Source of the DNA: Emydura subglobosa
Taxonomy: Eukaryota > Chordata > Testudines > Chelidae
Reading direction: 5' to 3'
Length of the DNA: 64,000 nucleotides
Assembly: GCA_007922225.1 (NCBI GenBank)
Contig: ML679991.1
Coordinates: 823,527-887,526, forward strand
Of the stretch, positions 13,021-24,900 are shown in pieces. The position numbers and the translations under genes were made by a program. Under the pieces are notes generated by a model. It was given only the letters and a program-made list of their open reading frames with translations, was not told the DNA's origin and ran no database searches. The stretch's first letter is position 1, and each line of letters begins with the position of its first letter.

Positions 13021-14268
13021 TAGAGAGCGGCAGGCACTACAACAATGCAGATCCCCTGCAGATCACCACCTGTAAAACACCCTCCCCAATGGGCTACGCA
13101 GCACGGGAGTACACCTGTTCTAGGGCTCTGTCTGGTCAAATTTTAAACCTCGCATGTTGGCTGGCTTGCACCCCTTCCCTTGTCCTCAGCTAGGACCATT
13201 GGAACAGCTGCTATCTCACTGGTACCTTTTTCCTGGTGTGAAGCACAGAAGCGGCCTTTAAGTGAAAAATAACGAGGATCACAAATGTCAGCATATTGTT
13301 TTAAACCCATGGAAGGGTTCATGGATGTTTAATTGCTACTTCACCGTAACTCGCTCACCCAGCACGAGCTGGTGGGGCAGCTGTACACCGAAGTACTTTT
13401 CCGATCATAATCCCACTCAAATGTTTGCACAAGTGCAACTCAAACTTCCTGATTGGCCCTGGCATTGAGAGAGAAAATATTTTATGATCCCAGCCACCCA
13501 TGCTCTGATTGTTTCTGTAAAAAGAAAACAGGACTTGGCTCCTAATTGCCAGCTGCAGTGAGATAGATTTTAGTCAGAGTTCACAGGGTTTATGCTCACA
13601 GAGTTCAGCAGACTGGCTGCACCTTGGCGCTGGGTTCAGGCAAGGATGCAGGAGTGCTAGTGTGTTCCTTCCTGCTCATGCCTCAGTGCTGCGAGCTTCC
13701 CTACTAACAAACAGTTAAAGAATCAGGCTGTCTCCCTCACTATCCTTGTGCTAGCTGGGGCACGCTGCAGGTTCCTTGCTCTCTGTTTAATAGGAGACCT
13801 CCAGTGACCTAATCCCCATGTCACAGATCAGGTCTGAACACCCCCTTTTTTCTCCCCACCCACATGGGCTAACACCCAGCCCCAGTTGGCAAGGCAGATG
13901 CCTGCAGCGACAGTTTTGTTGGGGTGCACATGGAAGGGGCTTGCTGTTGATGGGAAGCGAAACTGAAGCCCCTCCTTCCTTCCCCACACCGCACCATCAC
14001 CACTAGCCTACGCATTTTACTATACATCCAGGAGGAGGACTGGGTCCAGGACTCACTGAAAGGGAACACGCTCGCAGGCCTCCTGGTGGGAAAGAAGAGG
14101 ATAACAGCATTGACAGGCATCCCTTTTATATCACGTGGACAACCTCAACCCAGACCAGGATCCCTGGCTTCAAAGACACTATACTGCTTCCTCCCTTTTG
14201 CCCACCTGCCCCAGACTGCTGGGGGCTGGTTCTTGGCACCTGCATGTGCTGAACCAGGCGGTTTTCAG

Positions 14269-15078
14269 CAGAGCTGGGCAAATAACTAATTTTTCATTCA
14301 CTGGCAGTCCAAAACACTGAAAAACATCAGTTCTGGTCGAACCAAACCCTACCGTTGTGAAAAACATTGGCAAATGGAAATGGTTTTGTTTTGGGCATAC
14401 AAAATGACCAGAGGAGGCACTTCCCCCCCATAACTTTTAGTCCAGAGGTTCGGGCACACATCCAGGGCAGGGGGTGACTCAGCTCAGCTCAGCTCTCTGG
14501 CAGGTGTGTGCGCTAACCTCTGGGCTATGCAATCATTCTCACACTCTGTCCCTGGTCCAAGACGACTCATTGTGTTCCATAGCGGCAATTCATAGACATT
14601 CAGAATGACAGTGAACAGTCACTGGGACAAAAAGAGAGCGTGAGAATGACTCTATAAGCCCAAGTTAGGGCACCCACATGGGAGACCCAAGTTCACCTTG
14701 TGCCAATAAATATTTAATTACTTATAAAAAGTCTGACAGTTTGAATGACCCCCTTCCACACACACCCCCTCGGAATAGCCCCCAGCCCAGTGGTCAGACC
14801 ACTCTTCTGTAATGTGGTAGACCCAGTTTCAAATTTCATCCCTAGTCAGTGGAGGGAATTGAACCGGAGTCATCCACAGGCTGGATAAGTATCTGCCGCC
14901 TTCACCTGCTGCTTTTTTTCTTGCTGTTTTGTGGATGGTGTCTAAATTTCTCCCCCACAAATTTTTGGTCCAAAACTATTTGGTGACTTCATCTAAAATT
15001 CGCAAATAGTTTTGCGTTAAACCAAACTGCAGTTTTCAGCAAATGACTTCTTTTCTTTAAGATTTTTGCCCACCTCTA
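14269..15078. mobile_element. Composite inverted-repeat (hAT-like) element with SINE-like filling
   Basis: The left end CAGAGCTGGGCAAATAA and right end TTTTTGCCCACCTCTAG are inverted copies with few mismatches. Inside lie at least one tRNA-type SINE segment (14,778-14,890, TGGTAGACCCAGTTTCAAAT, B-box-like) and another around 14,440-14,700 with opposed halves. I could not find an intact target-site duplication. Confidence 0.55.
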
Positions 15079-15079
15079 G

Positions 15080-15788
15080 TTGTCACCGTGAGCAGATCAG
15101 CTGGCAGGCGGTCTGCGAGGATTTATAAAAACTGGACAAAACACCGGTTTATATACTGCCAGCCAGAACTGTGGGACAGAACTGGAAACGTCACATGGTC
15201 CTCCTAGTCCTATCAAATGGTTTTGCAGCATATGTGGATGTAGCGAGGGTGGAAGGGGTAGATCTCCTTGAAGCAGTTTTCCTGTGTGCCTCGGCCAAAT
15301 TTCTCATTCAGTTTCATCTCATTTGATTCCTCTTGTATAGGCAGGGGTGCAAAGGGCCAAATATGTCAGGCAGATGCCAATAGGCCCCTTACATCCTTTG
15401 CTATTGTTGTTACAAACTTCTTATCAGCTTTAAAACACCCACTGGCTTAGAAGTGAGATTGCTCAATAGGCACGTGGGAGTGTGAACAGCTTCCAACCAA
15501 GCTGTGTCTCTTTAAATCAGAAGGTAACTTCGTAGAGAGGGGTGTGTTCTCACTCCCAGCTACTCCCCAGCAGGTAGTATCTGTTTTCTGAGACACAGCC
15601 GGGTGCCTGCCTCAGCCAAATGTAACCATCCACCTGTCTCCCAAACCGGCATTTTCCAAAGGCGCATCCATCTCCCACTCAGACTGTCCTGGACTGAGGC
15701 AGTAGAAAGCCATTGACAAAAATCCTACCCAGGGAGAGGGGGATGGAGCAGCAGCTCTGAGTTTAGCTGCGGAGGAGGACCCAGGACA
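15080..15788 (+). other. DNA immediately 5' of exon 1
   Basis: This should contain the promoter and 5' UTR of the channel gene. I see no canonical TATA box near the start codon; CTTTAAAT at about 15,511 is the closest AT-rich motif. The segment has no CpG island character by eye. Confidence 0.4.
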
Positions 15789-15797
15789 ATGGGCATG
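15783..15797 (+). promoter_or_regulatory. Translation start context with tandem ATG codons
   Basis: Two ATGs in the same frame, at 15789 and 15795, are separated by one glycine codon. The first has A at -3 and G at +4, a strong vertebrate context. The frame upstream stays open for 24 codons back to a TGA at 15714, but contains no ACG, CTG or GTG codon that could act as the non-AUG start reported for human TRPV6. Confidence 0.7.
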
Positions 15798-15916
15798 TTC
15801 TTGCCCGGGGATCATGGGCAGCTCCTTCGGCTCTGGAACTCTCTGGTGCGCAGGTTTCAGAGTGAAAAATCCTGGGCCAGGCGCCTGGATGAAATCAACC
15901 TGCTGCAGCAGAAAAG
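15789..15916 (+). CDS. TRPV6: TRPV5/6 exon 1 (start codon, N-terminal helix)
   Basis: The exon encodes residues 1-42 plus two bases of Arg43 and ends at AAAAG|gtaagt, a strong donor. The matching family segment is LWNSLVRRF...[17 protein letters not shown] chose ATG 15789 because it is the first in-frame ATG after a stop at 15714-15716 and has A at -3 and G at +4. A second in-frame ATG lies at 15795 with a weaker context (G at -3, T at +4). The frame that begins with ATG at 15814 runs in a different phase and does not encode the conserved helix. Confidence 0.88.
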
Positions 15917-18900
15917 GTAAGTCCCAGCCTGGCTGCTCCCTCCTGCTTTTTGCTTCAATCCCTTCTCTCTCGGCAGTCCCCCCCCAGGCTCTTTCTCTAA
16001 GAGGTCAGTGGAGGATGGGCTCCCAGCATTCGCCTATGCCCTGGCTATCTCTCCTCCAGACAGGGGATCTTGTCATTTCACATTTCCAAGGCAACTGTGC
16101 AAAACACTGTAACTGGATCCACAAGGGAAAAGCTGCTTGTAGTTTTTACCTGCTTTCTGCACCTGGCTGGGATGCAAAGAACAATCTGTCTCCAGCCATC
16201 AGGGAAGCACTTCTGTCCTTTCCTGTGTCGCTGGCTTTAGGGCAATCTTTGCTCCTTGAGGTGTTACAGACATCAGCCAACAGACTTTAAATTAATCTAC
16301 CCCACCCCGGGCACCCTAATCTTGGAAGTGGGACCCTTAAACCGGTCCAGATTGGGGGGGGGAGGGGAGGAAGAAGAGTGGATGGGGATCGTGTGCCAGC
16401 TGTGATGTTCTGTGGTCTCGTGTGAACGGTGCTCTGCCCCCTTCTCAGTGTGGAATGATTGTGCCAAGTGAGTGATGGGTCAGACCCACGAGTAGTGCTC
16501 ACCTCCTATTGAGATGGGTTTGTGGCAAGGGGCACAGCGATTTCTTCTCACTTTGTTCTCAATCTCCAGAAATGTTTCTGCCTGCCCACAAGTCCTCAGA
16601 AAGGAGAGGGCCTCGATCCTGGCCTGCGTCAGCCACTGAGTGAGAAGGAGGTCTCTGCAGTGAGACACGAGGAGCGGCCTGTGCCCTCCCTCTCCTCCCT
16701 GTGCTGCAGGGTTTGCTGTACCGAGGGGCTCACCAGCTGAACCCTAACGCTGGGTTCCTGAAGGGCTGGCAGCAAACCGTGTCCTTCAGGTTCACTTTGG
16801 GGGTCGAGTCCTAAGAAATGTAACCTTCTGGGATTTAGCCTACCCCTTCCTCCCCTCGAGGAGCCCTGGGGCTCTCGTTTTACGTTAGACGTCTCCTCCT
16901 CAGCCTGCAGGGCTGGAGTGGCACCAGTGCTGTCCCCACAGCAGGTGCCTGGACGCGGGAGGTGCGTGGTGAGGGCCTGCTGTCCTCACAATCCAGAAGG
17001 GTCTTTCTGGGCGGGGCAGTAATAGCGCAGCAGGAGCAGAGAAAACGCTCCTGTGACCCGTCCGTGCCCAGGGCAGTCACCTGAACATGCCAAGGTCAGG
17101 GCAGGCTGTCAAAGGAGAGCAGAGTCTCCTAACGCTGGTGGGTGACACTGATGTCAGACTTCCCAACCAGCCACAAACTGGGCTTCTGATTCCCCGCATG
17201 GTTATCAAGAAGCCAGTACACAAATACACACAGCCCCCTTTCCTGCATTTCAGTCTCCGGCTCCCAATCAGCCACTAGGTCCAGTAAAGAGACCAGTTAT
17301 TTAAACTCTCTGCTCTTTACCATAAAGGTTTCTCCTGACCCCAAAGGGTCAGCCACAGCACCAGATCAATATAAGTTTAGATCTTACCCAAAATACCACG
17401 CTGCCAGCCAATCCTTTAGTAACTAAACTGAAGGTTTATTGTAAAAAGAAAGAAATAAACCATAAGAGAAATGTTAAAGGATTAAAGCAAATCAGATACC
17501 TACAAATGATTTAAAAGTCCATATTTATCAGGTTTCTAATAGAATTGTGGAGTTTGCAGGCTTGTATTGTTCCTCTGGTGTACATCCAGTACCTGGATGG
17601 GACTCAGTCCTTTGTTTCACAGCTTCAGTTCAGTTGCAGATGAGCTGAACCAGAAGTAGGTAGGTGGCTAAAGGCTGAAGATGACTGAAGACAAAACGGA
17701 TGTCGGGCAGCTGCCTTTTATGTCCTTTGGCCTTTGCCATGCTGCTTGTGGAATTTTACAGGAATAAGATGGAGTCCAGAGTCACATGAATAAGTCCTGG
17801 TGACTCATCAGGTATATCCCTGGCTTCTCCCCTTGGCCCATTGTACCTGTGAGTTTCCTTAATGGCCCATTAAGCAGGCTAGTGCTGCAGCCATCCCGTC
17901 TGGGGTGTTGCCCAGAGACAGCACAATTTGAAATACAGATATATCAACCATAGCCATAACTTCCATTACACACGTAACACATGAACATAGACATCATCAT
18001 CTTACTTAGCACATTACAGCCTTTCTAACAGTACCTGACATGGCATATCTCACGTGAATTATTATGATTCTGATGAATTGACGTTAAACAATATAATAAA
18101 TGCCCCCCCGCCCCCAGTCCAGTCAGCGTGACAGCTCCTACCAGATGGAGCCCATGAACAGAGAGGCTCCCTAGCCCTGAGCACAATGGAAAGAAGTGAT
18201 TGTCCGAGTGCCTGCAGATGAGGAAAGGCTGGCTACTATGCCAGGGGTTCTGGGACACAGTTTTAGGCAGCTGGTTGAGTGCATGGTGTTGACTTCCTGT
18301 GACTGGCCATGTTTGGCTGCGTGGCTAGGCTGATTAGTAGCAAACCTTAGACACACTCAGTGCAATAATACCTATCATTCGTGTGACACTTTTCATCAGT
18401 AGCTCTCTCAGTGCTTTACAGAGATGGTCACTAGGGAAATGACTTGCCCAGTGTCACCCAGAAGGCCTGTGGGAGAGATGGGAATAAAAGCCAGGTCTCC
18501 TGAACCCCAATGCTGTGCTCCATCAACTAGCCCACGCTGCCCATGCTTTGCTCCTTATGGCAGCGTCCAGCTGAGGGTAGCTAAGAGTTTCACAGACATT
18601 AACGAACTAATCCTTGGACAAGTAGAATTGTCTCTATTTTACAAATGGGAAAACTAAAGAACAGGGAGGCTGAGGCCCATCCTCAAAGGTGGTCAGGCTC
18701 TTAACTTCCGTTCATTTCAGTGAAAGTTATGAGCCTAAATACCTTTGATAAGATGGGCTCCCAGGGACATAGCCAGGATGGCACCCAGAAATCTTGCTTC
18801 TGAATCCTCTGCTTTAACCACCAGACAATGCTCTTTGCTGCTGATTTAACATATTGTTAAATGAGTATCATTCGGCAGTGAGGTCAAAAACAGCAAAGAC

Positions 18901-21900
18901 AGATGTTAGGCTACGTAATGAAAGGGTGAGCAAATGCTACTGAAAATATTATAATGCCGTTATGTAAATCAATGGGGCACCATCTGCTGTAATGAAGCAT
19001 TCATTCAGTTTTGGTTATTTTATGTCAAAAAGGAGATAACAGAAAATGTGGGGGCTTGGAGATGGATGACAAAACTGATTTAAAGGCATGAAGAGACTCT
19101 GGTAATGAGGAGAGATTGACAAGATTGAAATTGTTGAGTTTAGAGAGGAGATGTATACAAGGGCCCGGAGAGGGGTTTACAACACAATGAATGGGCTAGA
19201 GGAGGTAAATTGGACACTCCTGTTTATCCCTTCTCATAATCCAAGAACAAAAAGTCGACTAATAAAATTGAAAAGTAATACATTTAGACCTGATTAAAGG
19301 AAGTCGTTTTTTATGCAACATATAAATAACTTGTGGAACGTGTTGCCACAAGGTATAAATGAGGTCAAGGGTGTGGCATGATCCAAAAAAGATTTAGACA
19401 CTTCCATGAATAATGAGAACATCCACCGTTATATATCCACAGGTGGGATAAAATTGTGCAAGAGGTAGAAACTCTCATACTTACGCTAACCACTAAAGCC
19501 CAGATCCTCCAGTGTGTTTAGGCACCTAGCTCCCTTAAATACCTTTGAGGATCTGGGCATAGTTACCTGAGATTCAAGAGAAACCTCTCCTTAGGACGTG
19601 TTGTTACAGAAGGGGCCTCTTCGACTTTCCACTGAAGCTTATGGTACTGGCCACAGCAATGACAGAATACTGGACTAGGTGCACCACTGTTGTGATCCAG
19701 TATGGTGATGCTGATCATGGGCACCGAGTATAATAGGCCAGGGGAGGTTAAAGCTCCGCTGAATGCCTGGGCCATAGTGGCCCCGCCTCTTCCCTCCTCC
19801 ACTCCACTCCCCTTCCTGCTGCTCGTTGTATGCCGCCCGCAGTGGGGCTCAGATCTCCTCTGGGTGGCCCAGGCTTAGGATTGCTCCAGGGCTGGAAGGG
19901 GGCCAGGGTTCGGGGCTGCTCTGGCGGGCTGACTGGGGGAAAGTGGGGGGCTCAGGTGGAAGGGGCAGAGGCTAGTCTCCCCAAAGGGGGGGTGCACGCA
20001 CCACGCATGATGCCTATGTTGCTGTGATTTCATACAGTAAGAAAGCTATCCGGCCCATATGGGGGAGTGAGTGCAGGCCTAGGGGTAAGGTGGTGCTGAG
20101 TTCTTATCCTGGCGTTTGGCCTTACATGCCTTAGTTTCCCCATCTGTACAATGGGGACAGTGATATGTACCCACCTGCCTCCCAGAGGTATTGAGAGGAA
20201 AGGGGGATTAATGAGTTAATGTTCATAAAGAGCTTTGCTTTGAATAAATAAAGTGCAGTAAAAGGTACTAAGTGTTGTTCATATTGTAACATACCTGATA
20301 TGTTTATAAACATGAGCTGGATGCCCTTCCAGTTGCATCATTTCATTGGTGTCCATATACGCTCAGATTCTAGCATTGCGATTTGTATACGGTGCACCCC
20401 CTCCTGGTATGTGAACAACACAGGCCTTCAGCAGGGTGTATGTACCTCATGTTGTGTCAACCCTGGGGGGCGAGCTGAAAACCAAAAAGGTTCCTCGGCG
20501 CCTAGTGGGAATTGGACTTTCATGGAGCACTGGCTGGCGCCTCCTTCGGGATGAACATATCGCTTGCGAGTTGAGCAATGCGGTATGGTGCACTCTGGCG
20601 AACTGCCATGGAGTTGGCCTGTTAGCACAGCAATAATGAACCACTCAGATGTGATTGATGCTTACGAGTTGCTTTTTAAGACATCGTTATCTTTACTTAG
20701 GGTTTTATTATGTAACACAAACAGCCCAGAGCCATTTGATCCTTATAGGCTAGATTCTAACCTCATTGACACTATCCAACCGCAGAGACCTCAGTGGATT
20801 CGTATGGGTGTAACCGAGGCTAGAATTTGGCTCTGTGGCCCAAAGTCACCCCGGGTGTAACGTTACAGGCTGAAGCAGGTGCTGTGGAGCTGCTTTTCAA
20901 AGTATCGACTGCTCCTGACTCCAAGTGGTGTTGGCAAGGCTCGGTATTTCTGCAAATCATCAAGCCCTGTGGGTTTCTTTTCACTTGCTCAACCATTCCT
21001 GGTCAGACTGAGCAGTAACATCTCACCAGTATTGCTCTGTGCCTGTGCCTTATGCTGACGTTAGGCTCCGGCCCATAAACAAGAACGGACGCGTCAATGG
21101 CCTGAAGCCAGCTGCAATACTGTTTTCTGGGATTTCCTGAGGTCATCAGTTACCATAAGACATTTTGTACCTTCAGATGTTCTTTTTGTTAGTAAGGGGA
21201 ATCTGATTAGATATGCCAACCTGGAGCTCAAATGTATTTACTACACTCTATTAGGACATCACTGTGCAGGTGTTTATAGGTCTGTTGGGCCAAAGATCTA
21301 TGTTTTAAAGAATCATAGACACTAGACATGAAAATATCTTCTTACCTCATGTAGTCCATCAACCTGCCAGTGCTGGAGTATTCTTCACGGTACACCTCTC
21401 AAAGCATTCAGCACATGGAATGGTTAATACTGAGATCTCTTAGGTTCTGGAATGGCCTTCCAAGAAGAGTGGTGGAAGGCCTTTCTCTTCAATCCTTTTA
21501 AATTGGACTGTCTAATACTGCCAGTCCAGCTGTATTGTATTCTAGGATATAGTCCTGACCTGGTCTGGTGAGGAAAGAACAAGATGTGCCTTAGTGGGAA
21601 CTTTCCATCTCTCTGATTTTTATGACGATGATAATGGGTTGTTAGTGCTATTTTTGTAATGTTCCGTTTTATACTTTTTTCCCCCCCTTGACATTTTTTT
21701 CAAACAGGATGGATAATAAGTCATTAAAAAAGATTACAGTGCTTTTAAGCTACGTTTGTAACTACTCTGAGGAACGTACTGATTTCTAATAGATCCCATC
21801 CTGAAGGAGCTCTGCTAGCGATGAGTATGCACCTGAAAGGTTCTGCTTGTTTCGGAGAATCACCCAAAGTTTGAATGTTTGGCTTAACCCTCTTGGGGCT

Positions 21901-24900
21901 GCAGACCAGACGGGGCAATTTCAGGAGAGAACAATCTTTCCCTGAAGAATTCAAGAGCATCAGTGCTGTCTAATACTTAGAGCAGGGCACTGAGAGACAG
22001 AAGACCTGGGTTCTTTTCTCACTCTGTCAATGTCTGCCTGTGAGATCTTCAGCTCATCCTTTCGCCACTCTGTGCCTCTGTTTCCCCATCTGTATCATAG
22101 CAATAATAGCAGATGCTTTTTGTAAATGCTTTGAGATCCTCAGCTGAAAGGAGCTGTAGGAATATGCAGCGTGTCACTTACCACTTCATGTCAAGCTAAA
22201 AATACCATTATAACAGTTTGTTTAGCTTGGTTTACGAACAGAAATTGCACCAATTAGACTTTGTTGTTTTCTAAATCGATTTAGCTAAATTGGTGCAATT
22301 TCTGTGTGGAGAGAAGCCCTTACAGTCCCAGCTAGGCTTCAGACGTATGGAAACAGCCATGGTGAAAATAGAGAACTAATGCGGGGGAATACATCGACCT
22401 TAAGTAGCACTGCAGTCTTCTCCAAAGGCGTTTGAATAGGAGAGGAGAAGTAGTTATGGAAAGTACTTGGACAGTAGTTAATCTCAAGTCTCGTGTATCT
22501 TATATGCATAGCACCTGTCATCCAAAGATCTCAAAGCACTTTACAAACACTAGCAAATTCAACTTCACGACACCCCTATGAGGAGCATATCATCATTTCC
22601 CTTTTACAGATGATGACGAAAGTGGGCCTCACAGAGGCTAAGGCCAACATTTTGAAAAGTGTTTGCTACATTTGTCAGCCTCCATAGGAAACGTAGGGGC
22701 TGATTTTAAAACGTGTTCCCTTTTGACAACAGCAACGATCCAGCCTTCAAAATACAGATTGGGGAAGTGGAAGGGTATGGTGTAAAGGGGACAATATAGG
22801 ACACACAAGAGGGGCACAGTAGGGGATTCCTAGATTCCAAGGCCAGAAGGGAATTTAGACTGTGATCATCTAGTCTGACCTCCGGTAGAACACAGGCCAG
22901 AGAACTGCCCCAAAATAATTCCTAGAGCAGAGCTTTTAGAAGAAAACAGCCAATCTTGACTTAAAAGTTGTCAGTGATGGAGAATCCACCATGACCCTTG
23001 GTAAGTTGTTCCAATAGTTAATTAGTCTTGTTTTTAAAAATCTAGACCTTATATCCAGTCTGAATTTGCCTAGCTTCAACTTCCAGCCATTGATTCATGC
23101 TATACCAGTCTCTGCTAGACTGACCAGCCCATTATAAATGTGTTCCCCATGTAGATACTTACAGACTGTGATCAAGTCATCTCTTAAACTTCTCTTTGTT
23201 ACGCTTAAATAGATGGAGCTCTTTGAGTTTTATTAGGCAGGTTTCTAATCCCTTAATCATTTTTGTGGCTCTTCTCTGAATCCTCTCCAATTTACCAACA
23301 TCCTTCTTGAAATGTGGGCACCAGACCTGCACACAGTGTTCCAGTAGTGGATGCACCTGTGCCAAATACATAGCTAAAATAACCTTTCTGTTCCTACTCA
23401 TGATCTCCCTGTTTATGCAACCCAGGATTGCTTCAGCTCTTTTGGACGCAGTGTCACACTGCCTGCTCATGTTCAACTGATTATCCACCCTACAACCAAA
23501 TCGTTTTCAGAATCACTGCTTCCCAGGATAGAGTCCCCCATTCTCTAATTGTGTACACATTTACATGTATTTGTATTAAAACGCACATTGTTTGCTAGCT
23601 CCTAGTTTACCAAGTGATCCAGATCACTCTAAATCAATGGCCTGTCCTCTTCATTATGTACCACTCCCCAATTGTTGTGTCATTTGCAAACTTTATCAGA
23701 GATGATTTTATATTTTCTTCCAGGTTATTGATAAAAATGTTAAAAAACATGGGGCCAAGAACAGATCCCTGTGGTACCCCAGTGGAAACACATCCAACTG
23801 ATGTCAATTCCCAGTTTACAGTTACATTTTGAGACTTACCTATTAGCCAGCTTTCAATCCGTTTAATGTATGCCATGTTCATTTTGTCACTAATTTTGTT
23901 CTAGTTTTTTAATCAAAATGTTGTGCAAGTCAAATGCCTTACAGAAGTCTGAGTCTATTATGTCAACAGTATTACCTGTATCCAACACACCTGTAATCTT
24001 ATTTTAAAAAAATCAAGTTAGTTTGACAGAATCTATTTTTCATAAACCCATGCTGATTTGCATTCATTACATTGCCCTCCTTTAATTCTTTATTAATGAT
24101 TCCTGCATCAGCCGTTCCATTACCTTGCCCAGGATCAGTGTCAGGCTGACAGGTGAATAATTATCTGGGTCATCCTTGTTACCCTTCTTAAAAATTGGCA
24201 TAACATTAGCTTTCTTTCAGTCTTCTGGAACTTACCCAGTGCTCTGAGACTTATTGAAAATCAACATTAACGGTCCAGAGAGTTCTTCAGCCAGATCTTT
24301 TAAAACTCTTGGATGCCAGTTATCTGGACCTGCTGATTGAAAAGTGTCTAAGTTCAGAAGCTTCTGTGTAACATCCTCCAGAGAAACTAGTGGCATAGAA
24401 AGAGTGTTATCATCACCATATGTTGAGCCTCTAACATCTGTTTTACCCCAAATACAGAATAGAAATATTTATTGAATGCTTCTGTCTCTTCTGCATTATT
24501 ATTTATATCATTTCTATCTAGCAATGGACCAATACCATTGTCGGGATTGGTTTTGTTCCTCATATATTTTAAAAACTCCTTCTTCTTGTCCTTTACTGTT
24601 TTGGCCATAGATTTCTCCTTTTGTCCCTTTGTTTCCCTCATTCATTTTCTGCAATTCCTAACTTCTGATTTATATTCATTACTATCAACTTTCCCTTTCT
24701 TCCATTCATTATATATATAATTTTTTACAGCTGCCTTCATGTCCCCTTTAAATAAGGTTGGTTTTTTTATCAGCATGGCCTTCTTTCTGACTTCTGGGAT
24801 TGTGGCTTTTTGGTCATCTAGTGAGGTGTTCTTAAATGATTCCCCACTGGCATTTCTTTTTTCTGATTAAATTCTCCCTCCCAGCTGATTTAGCTTATAA

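Noticed and set aside
15240..15265. Possible vitamin D response element upstream of the channel gene
   Set aside because: GGGTGG and GGGTAG with a 3-base spacer are poor half-sites; TRPV6 is known to respond to vitamin D in mammals, but this match is too weak to call.
15814..16290. 158-codon frame beginning near exon 1
   Set aside because: It runs through a strong splice donor and out of phase with the conserved N-terminal helix.
2455..18060. The two LTR-like repeats as ends of one provirus
   Set aside because: They are diverged, a channel exon lies between them, and no retroviral coding sequence is present in the interval.
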